Below, in pieces: positions 54,817 to 62,537 of a stretch of DNA of 64,000 nucleotides. The stretch's first letter is position 1. Every line of letters starts with the position of its first letter. Under the pieces are notes generated by a model. That model ran no database searches. It worked only from the letters and a program-made list of their open reading frames with translations, and was not told the origin of the DNA. The DNA comes from Acidobacteriota bacterium (GTDB taxonomy: Bacteria > Acidobacteriota > Thermoanaerobaculia > Gp7-AA8), in assembly GCA_019244185.1 (NCBI GenBank), contig JAFATB010000006.1, forward strand, positions 124,001 to 188,000. The letters are read 5' to 3'. Made by a program: the position numbers and the translations under genes.

Positions 54817-55809
54817 ATGGATGATTGCGAATACCTCGGCACGCTCGAACGCGATCCTGATGGGACGGTGCGCATCCGCCGACCGCACATCCCACCAGCA
54901 CCCGCACGCACGAAACAGCCAATTCAAATCCCGTTAAGTGTCGAGCGGCAGGTCGCACGCGGCAGCGTGTACGTGACGACGGTAATCGGGGACAGCATGC
55001 AACCCACCATCCTCGACAACGACGTAGTCATCGTCTCCACGAGCCGTTCGCCCCGGCATCGGGACATCGTCGTCATCAGAGCCAAGGGCCCGCATCCCGT
55101 CTACGGCCCCATCGACGGCTACGTATGGCGGTACGACGCGCGCACCGGCGACTTGGGGAAAGACAATCCCCACTACCGCGACCGGCAACCCGTGATGCGC
55201 GAGGAGATCATGGGTGTCGTCACGCGCATCCTTCCCCGTGCATACCGCGACGAGCAGGAAAACTACCTGCGCATCCAGCAACACCGCGCACTCTCACAAG
55301 CATGCAAGCTCACCGATCCGCCAGACCTCGGGTTCTACCGCGAGCGCGATCTGCGCGAGCTCCGCACGATCTTTCAGATACCTGAATCTGAACTCGTCAA
55401 GAGCCGGCTCCCCTGGGGACTCTTCCGCGCAACCACGATCGCCAACCATCCCCACGTCGGTATCACGACACAAGACGTCCTCACCGTCGAGCCCACAATC
55501 GAAAGCTGTATCGGACAACTCGTCGTCAAACGCAACAAGGACGGAGAAACGATCCTCGGCATCCTACAGCGCGACGGCCTGCGCTCACGCTATCCCGGCG
55601 AGTTCTTCATCGAAACCGACGAACGACGCATCAACGTCTCACGCGACGACGGCCGCTATCCCCTCTACCGCGCCATCGCCGTCATCAAACGCATCCAACG
55701 ACGCGGCGTCGTCATTCGCCTGCCGCAATGGACGATCAGCGTAACGGCGCACCCAGAGGCTCGCCCGCAGGAACCGGCAGGCGTGCGCGGCGCGGGAGGA
55801 AGACGATGA
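54817..55809 (+). CDS. S24-family LexA/CI-like protein
   Basis: The 330-residue product contains an S24 domain with the catalytic-site motif IGDSMQPTILDNDVVIV (Ser60). There is no clear N-terminal HTH: only 40 residues precede the S24 part. A second related module without the Ser may lie at about 195-290 (SCIGQLVVKRNKDGETILGILQRDG). The ATG at 54817 follows an AAGGAAA site. The last residues are Arg/Gly-rich. It overlaps the next gene by 4 bases. A sensor or repressor role is inferred. Confidence 0.65.
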   Translation: MDDCEYLGTLERDPDGTVRIRRPHIPPAPARTKQPIQIPLSVERQVARGSVYVTTVIGDSMQPTILDNDVVIVSTSRSPRHRDIVVIRAKGPHPVYGPIDGYVWRYDARTGDLGKDNPHYRDRQPVMREEIMGVVTRILPRAYRDEQENYLRIQQHRALSQACKLTDPPDLGFYRERDLRELRTIFQIPESELVKSRLPWGLFRATTIANHPHVGITTQDVLTVEPTIESCIGQLVVKRNKDGETILGILQRDGLRSRYPGEFFIETDERRINVSRDDGRYPLYRAIAVIKRIQRRGVVIRLPQWTISVTAHPEARPQEPAGVRGAGGRR

Positions 55810-56279
55810 GCCACGAGTGCACGCGCCGCAGCCTGCTCCAACTCCTCGGCATCACGATCGGCGCAGCCGCCGTCATCCCCGCACACGCACAGCAACTCGT
55901 GGTCGAACCAAGCGGCGATGAACCGATCGAGACCGACCAACCGTTGTCCGACCCCACACGCTTGGAGCGATACATCCGGTCACACGGCATCAAGCCAGCG
56001 CATCTCGCGCGCGAATCCGGCTACTCACGACAGCACCTCCTACGCCTGCGCTTCGGTCGCATGCGCCCATCGCTCACCTGCATCGCAGCACTCGTCATCG
56101 CACTACGCCGACTCACCAACAAGCGTGTCACTCCTGAAGACCTCGTCGAACCCGACGACATTCACCTGGCGTGGCGAGAGGCGCGCGGCCAGCGCTTCGA
56201 GGAGCACGAACAAGAAGAACTGCGCGCCGCATTCGGCCGACGAACGTTACGCGCGCTCCTCAACGGAGCACGGTCATGA
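55806..56279 (+). CDS. HTH protein with a Tat-like signal peptide
   Basis: The 157-residue product opens with what looks like a twin-arginine signal (CTRRSLLQLLGITIGAAAVIPAHA, written here in two parts as CTRRSLLQLL and GITIGAAAVIPAHA). An XRE-like helix-turn-helix follows around residues 55-105 (IKPAHLARESGYSRQHLLRLRFG). A signal peptide on a DNA-binding protein is odd. ATG 55806 overlaps the stop of the S24-family gene. A later start would remove the signal, but no good candidate is seen. Confidence 0.55.
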   Translation: MSHECTRRSLLQLLGITIGAAAVIPAHAQQLVVEPSGDEPIETDQPLSDPTRLERYIRSHGIKPAHLARESGYSRQHLLRLRFGRMRPSLTCIAALVIALRRLTNKRVTPEDLVEPDDIHLAWREARGQRFEEHEQEELRAAFGRRTLRALLNGARS

Positions 56280-56331
56280 CAAGCGAGCATCACCTGTCAT
56301 TCAAGCGCGGATGCGACCTCAGAGAACGAGC

Positions 56332-56799
56332 ATGAGCGCAACCGTTGACGCACTACACATTCGCGAGCTCTTCCTCGAACGCAAGCCCTCGTACCGGCTC
56401 AGCGAAGCCGGCCGACTCCTCGGCATGACGCGCAAGCAACTCGAGCGCGAAGCAAGAGCCGACCACGAAGACGCCTATCGAACCAACGGCCGCTGGCACT
56501 TCACGTGGCGACAGGTCGCATATCTCGCGTTTCGCCAGTGGTCGCTCGCCCAGATCCACGAGGCCCTCGGCTGCGACGCGGCCAGAACTCTGCCGCCACT
56601 CCTCACGCTACGCGAGATCACCGTACGTCTGCCAGAGTACCTCGTGCGCGCCATCGAACATGAAGCAGCGAGCGACGATACGACCGTCGATGACTGGCTC
56701 GTCCATGAGCTGGTGGACTTCGCAGGAACCGTGGCAAATCGCATGGAACGAACGGTCCCCGGCTTCCGCCGAGCATACTTTTTCCCCGGCAACGAGTAG
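56332..56799 (+). CDS. MerR-like HTH DNA-binding protein
   Basis: The 155-residue product has an N-terminal HTH (YRLSEAGRLLGMTRKQLEREARAD) and a second helical part (FTWRQVAYLAFRQWSLAQIHEALG). The C-terminal half is ribbon-helix-helix-like (EITVRLPEYLVRAIEHEAASDDTTVDDWL). It is the last gene of the + strand operon that begins at 50690. Its target is unknown. Confidence 0.6.
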   Translation: MSATVDALHIRELFLERKPSYRLSEAGRLLGMTRKQLEREARADHEDAYRTNGRWHFTWRQVAYLAFRQWSLAQIHEALGCDAARTLPPLLTLREITVRLPEYLVRAIEHEAASDDTTVDDWLVHELVDFAGTVANRMERTVPGFRRAYFFPGNE

Positions 56800-56912
56800 T
56801 CCGTCGTTCGGACGCACCGCATCACTCCCGCATCGCCGAAGCGGGGCCCGAAGGAACCCGCACGGTTCTTGCGCAATTCTCCGCATCAACGGAGGTGTTC
56901 TCGCAACGTTCG

Positions 56913-58259
56913 ATGATTGACACGAGCGACCCGCACCTCCACGATGCACTGCTTGACCCGGCGGCGGCACGGCTTGGAACGCTCCATTGGTACTTGACCC
57001 GTGCGGTCTCACGGCTTGATGCGCTGACGCACACAACGCTGCCAGCGCAGCCAGGTAGCGCGTTTACCGTCACCCACCTCACCAGCTTCGGTGAGCTAGT
57101 CGGACCGGACGAAGTGCAGTGGTGGGTATGGACCCGTGAGTCTGACCTTCGTGGCCTCAAGGCCCATACCGCGGCCACGTTTCCTGCTGCACAACGCCTC
57201 CAGCGCGCCGCACGTCGTTTTGAGCGATCGACCTTCACTGATTACGAATCGTTACTACGCGGCATCGCCGACTTTGCGGCGGAACATGCGGCTAATCTCG
57301 AAGAGGTTGAGCGCTATGCGGCATGGCTACACAGCCGCGACGAACTCGCGCCGAGCATGCTCTTTAGCACGGCAGAGTGGGGCACGACCCGCGTTTCCGA
57401 TCGATGGGCGGAACCAGCAGCAGGATCAATCACGGATCAGGCGACGATCAGGAATCTCACAGAGATCGCGTGGGGCGTGCGTCATCGCATTTGGGGCTAC
57501 CAAGTTGATGCGGAACGCATGGATCTCCTCGGGGAGATGGCCGATGCATACTCCGAGTACGAGGGAACGATCTCCGTTCCCGACGCCACACTTCTGCCGC
57601 GTGTGGTCCACGTTGTCCTCCAAGAGCTCTCAGAGTATTTTGAGTTTCTTCGCAACTCCTTTCGCAACATCGCCAACGCCGTCGACCAACGGCTGGCGAG
57701 CCACAACCTAGTGTTCAACGAGACCTTCTGGCGGGACTTCATCGCGAAGGCGCGCTACACGGGAAGAACAGAGACGCAAACGTGGGACTTCAAGCAGCAA
57801 CTCGCGTTCTGGACTGCTCCGAGGGCCGACCGTGAAGAGGCGAAGCTGAAGTTCTGTGAGCTGGTCGCTGGTTTTGCGAACGCGGACGGCGGCGCATTCA
57901 TTGTGGGTATCCGAGATGCTGATCGTGTGGTGGTTGGCGTGAGTGACTTGGAGAATCGGGTCAAGTACACGCGTCAGGTGCTCGACGACTGTTTCGGACC
58001 GAGCGCAACGTTTGTGACACTGCAGCAGATCGTTGTACCCGACGATACTGGCACCGACCAGACGTGCCTAGCAGTGGTTATCGCGCAGACGCATGACGCA
58101 AAGAGCTTCACCGACGCCAACGGCACGTGGTACCCGCTGCGCCAGGAAGCTGGACTGGTTCGCGTCGATGAAATGCGTATCCGGGAGGCGCGCGGGTTGG
58201 GTCGAATAACGAATTTCGACTTTCTGCAGCAGCTCCATCGCTGGGCTATCGACGCTTAA
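56913..58259 (+). CDS. Schlafen/AlbA_2-domain protein
   Basis: The 448-residue product has an N-terminal 270-residue helical region of unknown fold. A Schlafen AlbA_2 domain follows, with TWDFKQQLAFW, CELVAGFANADGGAFIVGIRD, VVVGVSDLENRV and a late QEAGLVRVDEMRIRE segment. AlbA_2 proteins are RNA or nucleotide-binding, and some act in defence or tRNA cutting. GGAGG lies 17 bases before the ATG; a GTG at 56895 would overlap that site. It is convergent with the ubiquitin-like operon. Confidence 0.75.
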   Translation: MIDTSDPHLHDALLDPAAARLGTLHWYLTRAVSRLDALTHTTLPAQPGSAFTVTHLTSFGELVGPDEVQWWVWTRESDLRGLKAHTAATFPAAQRLQRAARRFERSTFTDYESLLRGIADFAAEHAANLEEVERYAAWLHSRDELAPSMLFSTAEWGTTRVSDRWAEPAAGSITDQATIRNLTEIAWGVRHRIWGYQVDAERMDLLGEMADAYSEYEGTISVPDATLLPRVVHVVLQELSEYFEFLRNSFRNIANAVDQRLASHNLVFNETFWRDFIAKARYTGRTETQTWDFKQQLAFWTAPRADREEAKLKFCELVAGFANADGGAFIVGIRDADRVVVGVSDLENRVKYTRQVLDDCFGPSATFVTLQQIVVPDDTGTDQTCLAVVIAQTHDAKSFTDANGTWYPLRQEAGLVRVDEMRIREARGLGRITNFDFLQQLHRWAIDA

Positions 58260-58311
58260 TCAGGCCGCCAGCGTTAAGCGGCTTTAGGACGCGATGTGTG
58301 CCGAAAGAGCC

Positions 58312-58650
58312 TCATGCGCACCAGAGCAACTCACCCTTCTTCACGAAGAAGTGCGCGCCGCAGCTGTCGGTCTCCCAGATTGATGGCGCGAGTGTTGGCC
58401 GGCGCAGATAGTCAACGTTGACGGACCACCGCTCTTTCCCTGCGAGCGGTAGCTGGATGTGATCTCCGCACTTGGGGCATGCGAGATGTGCCCACTTCAG
58501 GTATCCGTCTCGGATCTCTAGGACAATGGCATTCTCACGAAGCTCTTCCGTCGCGGGCGTTTCAGCCGCGGTCTGCATGAGATAGCGCGGTCGCCGCATG
58601 AATGGGAGGCGAAAAATGAGTTCGACGATAGTGAGAGGGAGGCGTTGCAT
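58312..58650 (-). CDS. DUF6527 family protein
   Basis: This 112-residue protein matches the pattern of DUF6527: a hydrophobic start, then WAHLACPKCGDHIQLPL, WSVNVDYLRRPTLAPSIWE and CGAHFFVKKGELLWC. The C58, C61, C97 and C111 residues probably hold zinc. DUF6527 genes are typical partners of bacterial E1/JAB and E2-like genes. It starts at an ATG overlapping the E1 stop by 1 base. It is the last gene of the ubiquitin-like operon. Its biochemical role is unknown to me. Confidence 0.8.
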   Translation of the reverse strand: MQRLPLTIVELIFRLPFMRRPRYLMQTAAETPATEELRENAIVLEIRDGYLKWAHLACPKCGDHIQLPLAGKERWSVNVDYLRRPTLAPSIWETDSCGAHFFVKKGELLWCA

Positions 58651-60056
58651 TAGCTTTGGTTGAGGAATGGCGTCATGTCGCCGCGGCCGTCGAATTTTCG
58701 CGCGCCGCAGAGCGGGCAGTCCGGATTGCGTTTGCCCCCTGGGATGGTATCTGCGTCCTTGGTCCAGTCGAAGCGGCGCACACGCTCGGCGCAGTGTCCA
58801 TCAGGTCCTCGAAAGCCAGTCAGGCGGTGCAGTAGTTCATTTACTGCGACTGCAGCGATTTCGGTGGTGAAGGTGACAACGACTGGACTCGGATCCGTCC
58901 CGCCTTGGATATATCCGGCGCGGCGGTAGTCTTCATAAAGCTGTGCATCGTTTCGCTGCATGCTCTCTTCAAGCATCCGTTGCGAACTAATGAGCTGACG
59001 ACAGCTCTGGCAAGGGTAGCCTGGTTGTACGACGGTGACGCGCCCGTCGAAGGTGTCGTAGCCGCCTTCCGGTCTAGGGTCTATGAGGACGCCGAGGTCA
59101 ATCACCGGAATTAGGTAGAAGTGCGCCAACCGGTTGAGGAGATTGCGACCTAAGTGGTCATCGGTGCAACCGAAGATAACGTCACACGCACGCAACGCAT
59201 CACGGCATTGCGGCGCATCAGCGAAGTGCTTGATCTTCACGACCGATCTTGCCAGACCGATCTCTGCGATCGCGTCACCAACGACATCGACCTTGTACCG
59301 TCTTGCGATGGCGTCTGCACGCGTAGAAAAATGCAAGCGGTTCAGATTCGTTTCGTCTACGCGGTCGGCATCAACAAGCAAGAACCGCGACACGCCGAGA
59401 CGCGTGAGCAGGCTCGCAACGGCTGAACCAGTGCCGCCACAACCGACAATCCCGACGCGGAGCTGCGCCAGATCCTCGACCGTGCGCGCACCGAACACTC
59501 GTGCCTGCCGATCAAACTCGGCCGGCGGAGTGCCCTTCCCACGTTCCGGATAGCGAATCCCGAAACGCTTGCCGACGACTCTCAGCATCTCCACCTGATG
59601 AGCCGCAAGTCGTGAGTCATATGCGCGAACGATGAATTCGCCTTCGTTGTCCATGACCAGCGCAAAGTGTGGCCGTTCGGTGTCCATGCGCCCGAAGACG
59701 ATCTCGAAGGATTCTTTGTCGGCAACGTCGTCATGCTTGGAAAAGAACAATCCGCCGCTCGGATGCGAATGCGCGACGCAAATCGCGTAGTCCTTCGGCA
59801 TCGCTACCTTCGCGAGGTTAAACAGCGGCGTCGTGGACCACGTCAGCGATGTCGGCGTTCTCGCGATGAACGACGCCTCCGGAACTTCGATCACTTGCCG
59901 AACGAGCGCTCGCTCTTCCCACACACCGGTCCACGGATCGACGTGTCGCGAGCGGCCGCATAACAGGAGCGCGCCGCACTCCTTGTCATCACGCAGGAGC
60001 AATCGACGGAGCTGCTGGTAGTGCTCCTCCAGGATCGTGAAGGTGTAGCGGGTCAT
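58650..60056 (-). CDS. JAB peptidase fused to E1-like (ThiF) adenylyltransferase
   Basis: The 468-residue product joins two ubiquitin-pathway enzymes. Residues 1-150 are a JAB/JAMM isopeptidase: Glu26 and the exact H-x-H-x7-S-x2-D site (His96, His98, Ser106 and Asp109). Residues 190-460 are an E1/ThiF domain with VGCGGTGSAVASLLTRLGV (204-222), the LVDADRVDETNLNRLHFS segment and two zinc CxxC pairs (349/352 and 447/450). A typical E1 catalytic Cys after the first CxxC is not seen. It would activate and possibly trim the Ubl at 60469. Its ATG overlaps the E2-like stop. Confidence 0.92.
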   Translation of the reverse strand: MTRYTFTILEEHYQQLRRLLLRDDKECGALLLCGRSRHVDPWTGVWEERALVRQVIEVPEASFIARTPTSLTWSTTPLFNLAKVAMPKDYAICVAHSHPSGGLFFSKHDDVADKESFEIVFGRMDTERPHFALVMDNEGEFIVRAYDSRLAAHQVEMLRVVGKRFGIRYPERGKGTPPAEFDRQARVFGARTVEDLAQLRVGIVGCGGTGSAVASLLTRLGVSRFLLVDADRVDETNLNRLHFSTRADAIARRYKVDVVGDAIAEIGLARSVVKIKHFADAPQCRDALRACDVIFGCTDDHLGRNLLNRLAHFYLIPVIDLGVLIDPRPEGGYDTFDGRVTVVQPGYPCQSCRQLISSQRMLEESMQRNDAQLYEDYRRAGYIQGGTDPSPVVVTFTTEIAAVAVNELLHRLTGFRGPDGHCAERVRRFDWTKDADTIPGGKRNPDCPLCGARKFDGRGDMTPFLNQS

Positions 60057-60472
60057 CAGGCACCTCGCAACTCGCCGCGGACATAGCTGAGGTACGTGCG
60101 AAGACCGTCGACTCCTACGCGCCAGTCGTTGGCGTCGAGGTGACGTGACCAGAATTGCCACGCTTTCCCAAAAAGAGTCTGCGTGACGGTTGCATTTTGT
60201 GGATCGCTGCCGTCCGGACGCTTGAGATGCAGTGAGGTGTAAAAGCTATCGAGCTTGGTCGTCGCGTAGCCGTCAGGTATCAGGACCAGGACATCGCAGG
60301 TCTCCGGCACCGCGAGGCTGCCGTTCTGCTGCATGCGGAGATTGCCGGTCAAGGCAAAGCCCGTGAAGAGCACACCGCGCCGTTTCGCGTTGCCGTCGTC
60401 CTCAGTCAGCAACTCGTGAGGTATCCCGTTGCTGTCGAGAAACTCCTGATCCTCTTCCGGAAGAAAAGTCAT
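60056..60472 (-). CDS. Prokaryotic E2-like (UBC-fold) protein
   Basis: The 138-residue product matches the prokaryotic E2 family often beside E1-JAB genes. It has an IPDGYATTKLDSFYTSLHL segment and the end pattern WQFWSRHLDANDW with a later HDL-like helix (DGLRTYLSYVRGEL). Only one Cys (Cys59) is present and it is not at the usual E2 catalytic position; His111 in WSRH is the conserved mark. The Ubl and JAB-E1 genes overlap it by 4 and 1 bases. Confidence 0.85.
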   Translation of the reverse strand: MTFLPEEDQEFLDSNGIPHELLTEDDGNAKRRGVLFTGFALTGNLRMQQNGSLAVPETCDVLVLIPDGYATTKLDSFYTSLHLKRPDGSDPQNATVTQTLFGKAWQFWSRHLDANDWRVGVDGLRTYLSYVRGELRGA

Positions 60473-60723
60473 GATCCCGGGTTCGTCTTCGGCTTACGCG
60501 TCTGAAACCGCTTCACGCCGTGAGGCTCCGCTTGGAGATCGAGGTCGACCCGCTGTGCAGCACCAATCTCCGGGTCCTCGCCGCTCCCCGGTACGAGCTG
60601 ATTGACCACCCAATCAGCCGGGCTGCCGGCGAGCTCCAGAATCTGAGCGCCGGTGATGAACTGATCGGCCCAATTCTTCTGGTCCTTGTTCACGATGAGT
60701 TTGAAGTCCTTGTTGTGTTCCAT
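60469..60723 (-). CDS. Ubiquitin-like protein (multiubiquitin-type domain)
   Basis: This 84-residue protein has one domain of the bacterial multiubiquitin type: a first beta strand (FKLIVNKDQKNW), FITGAQILELAG, and VDLDLQAE. The sequence ends in NPGS, so the tail Gly is followed by one Ser that may need trimming. The associated JAB domain could do this. Its stop overlaps the ATG of the E2-like gene. Confidence 0.8.
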   Translation of the reverse strand: MEHNKDFKLIVNKDQKNWADQFITGAQILELAGSPADWVVNQLVPGSGEDPEIGAAQRVDLDLQAEPHGVKRFQTRKPKTNPGS

Positions 60724-60753
60724 CTAGTGCTCCTCCGCGTCTTGCTGGACGAG

Positions 60754-60957
60754 TTACTTCCGTCGGTTGTAGGGCGACTGGTTCGTTGGCTTGAGCGATG
60801 TTCTCTGGCGTGACGCCTGCGACTGCACGGCCTCCGGTGTGCGCCCGAGCTTTAGGCCGATCACGCGTGTGGGCGTGTTGCCGCGCGCGAGGTCACGTAG
60901 CTGCTGCTTGGCTGCTGGCGTCCACGCCTTGCCGGTGTTACGTGTGCTCTTCGACAT
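60754..60957 (-). CDS. Small SANT/HTH-like DNA-binding protein
   Basis: The 67-residue protein matches a widespread small family that begins MSKSTRNTGK and ends KPTNQSPYNRR. The core WTPAAKQQLRDLARGNTPTRVIGLKLGRTPEAV is a Myb/SANT-like HTH. Copies of this family are very common near mobile or defence genes. It lies 30 bases upstream of the Ubl gene and could control the operon. Confidence 0.75.
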   Translation of the reverse strand: MSKSTRNTGKAWTPAAKQQLRDLARGNTPTRVIGLKLGRTPEAVQSQASRQRTSLKPTNQSPYNRRK

Positions 60958-61090
60958 GGAGTTCCCTTCGTCTTCAGCGATGTTCTTCCGCGGATCGTCC
61001 GTGCCACATTTTCAGGCTCTCCGCCTTCTTCAGTGTAGGTAATGTATGAGAGAGGCAGCTTATTCCCGAGTTTAAAAATCATGCGATCGA

Positions 61091-61633
61091 TCAGGCGGGA
61101 ACGGCGTACTCGAACTGCTTGCGGCCGGCTTCTGACTGTCCTTGCAGCCGCCGCAGGAGGCCAAGGTCGCTTAGCTTCGTCAGGCGTTCGTTGACGGCCG
61201 TAACGGTCAGCGACAGTTTGCTACTCAGCGTTGCGGCGGTCACCGCCGCCTTCTCTTTCGCGATGGCTTCGAACGTCGCCGTGTCTGCGGGGTGCAACTT
61301 GCCGATGAGGACTGGCTTCTTTTTGACGCGTTCGATCATCGCTAAGTTCAAGCTTTCGAGCGCCTTAACAAGGTTCTCACGCGTATACTCCGTGAGGCCC
61401 TCCACGACGATGAAGCGCTGCGGATACATACTTGGCAACGAGAGCAGCAGCTTGCCGAAGAACTCGTTCGCAAACGAGAAGTCGAACGCTTCGACACCCT
61501 TCATGTCGATGACGACGATATCGCCTGAGGCGGCACTCGCAAGGCGATCTTCAACCTGCTCGCGAAGCGGGCGCGCAACGTCGCGGGTCCAAAGCGTCTT
61601 GCCATGCGAAGCGAGCTTGAACCGCTGCTCCAT
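61091..61633 (-). CDS. DUF4325-like (STAS-like) protein with winged helix
   Basis: The 180-residue product has a DUF4325/STAS-like half (IVVIDMKGVEAFDFSFANEFFGKLL) and a C-terminal winged helix (AAVTAATLSSKLSLTVTAVNERLTKLSDLGLLRRL). It lies 22 bases after the STAS-GHKL ATPase gene. The pair resembles an anti-sigma/antagonist switch in which the ATPase half could phosphorylate or bind a partner. Its target is unknown. Confidence 0.75.
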   Translation of the reverse strand: MEQRFKLASHGKTLWTRDVARPLREQVEDRLASAASGDIVVIDMKGVEAFDFSFANEFFGKLLLSLPSMYPQRFIVVEGLTEYTRENLVKALESLNLAMIERVKKKPVLIGKLHPADTATFEAIAKEKAAVTAATLSSKLSLTVTAVNERLTKLSDLGLLRRLQGQSEAGRKQFEYAVPA

Positions 61634-61655
61634 CTGCTTCAGTGTATAACGCCCG

Positions 61656-62531
61656 TCAAGGCGCGCGGCGTTTCATGGAGATGGCGATGTGCACACCGGG
61701 CATCGGTGGGACGGTGAAGCGCCACGCCTGCTGCTTGTCTCCCCGGTAGTTGACTTTCCCGTTGCCCGAGCGGATCTGGACGGAGCCTCCATGCTGGGCG
61801 GCAATTCGAAGAAGGTGGTGCAGGCCGGTGCCGCGGGTGGGATCGTCTTGGTGCTGTGACACGCCGAGGCGCATCGCAAGCGCGATGGTGTCTTTGTCTG
61901 CCTGCGGCAAGCGAAGCGTTGGGTTGCGCTGCAATGTTGAACGCAATCCGGCACCAAAATCGGCGACGCCGACCTCGATAAATCGGCCGCCTCGCGGCGG
62001 GTCATAGGTTTGCAGGGCGAGGAATCCGCAGGTGTTCTCGTTGTGGTCGAAGGTGTTCTGCGCAACTTCGGAGATGACGGTCACCACGTCGTAGGCATCG
62101 TTCTTACGGTAGCGGAGGCGTGTCCGTAGTAGGCCAACGATCCGGTCGAGGAGTGTCGGCAGTTCTGCACCATTCGTGATCTTCGTGACTTCGAGCAGGA
62201 GTGGGTTGGAGCCGTGCAAATGATCGAAGCGATGTTGCGAAGCGTCGTCGTACTCGGGCTCGATCGTGGCGATGCCCTCGATCGCCGCGAGGAAACCAGA
62301 CCTGACCAGGTAGGTGCGCACACTTTCGTCTTCAACGCACAATTTGAGCGAGGTACCGCTCTTCCTAACCGCGTGCGCAGCGGCGACAAGTTGCACTAGC
62401 GCAGCCGGCGAGATGAAGCGAGCTTCACGTAGATCGAAGGTGTACTCGCCGCCTGCGAAGGGATTGCATCGCGCGAGGAGTTGATCGAAAGAGATCGCCG
62501 TGAGAGACCGAATGGAATTGTCGGTGCTCAT
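61656..62531 (-). CDS. STAS domain fused to GHKL (HATPase) domain
   Basis: The 291-residue product has an N-terminal STAS-like domain (about 8-90) and a GHKL ATPase domain. N box residues are Glu155, Asn159 and Asn164 (SEVAQNTFDHNE), the G1 box is DFGAG (191-195) and the G2 box is GTGLHHLL (234-241). There is no His kinase phospho-acceptor region. It is probably a partner switch with the DUF4325 protein. Confidence 0.8.
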   Translation of the reverse strand: MSTDNSIRSLTAISFDQLLARCNPFAGGEYTFDLREARFISPAALVQLVAAAHAVRKSGTSLKLCVEDESVRTYLVRSGFLAAIEGIATIEPEYDDASQHRFDHLHGSNPLLLEVTKITNGAELPTLLDRIVGLLRTRLRYRKNDAYDVVTVISEVAQNTFDHNENTCGFLALQTYDPPRGGRFIEVGVADFGAGLRSTLQRNPTLRLPQADKDTIALAMRLGVSQHQDDPTRGTGLHHLLRIAAQHGGSVQIRSGNGKVNYRGDKQQAWRFTVPPMPGVHIAISMKRRAP

Positions 62532-62537
62532 ACGTTC

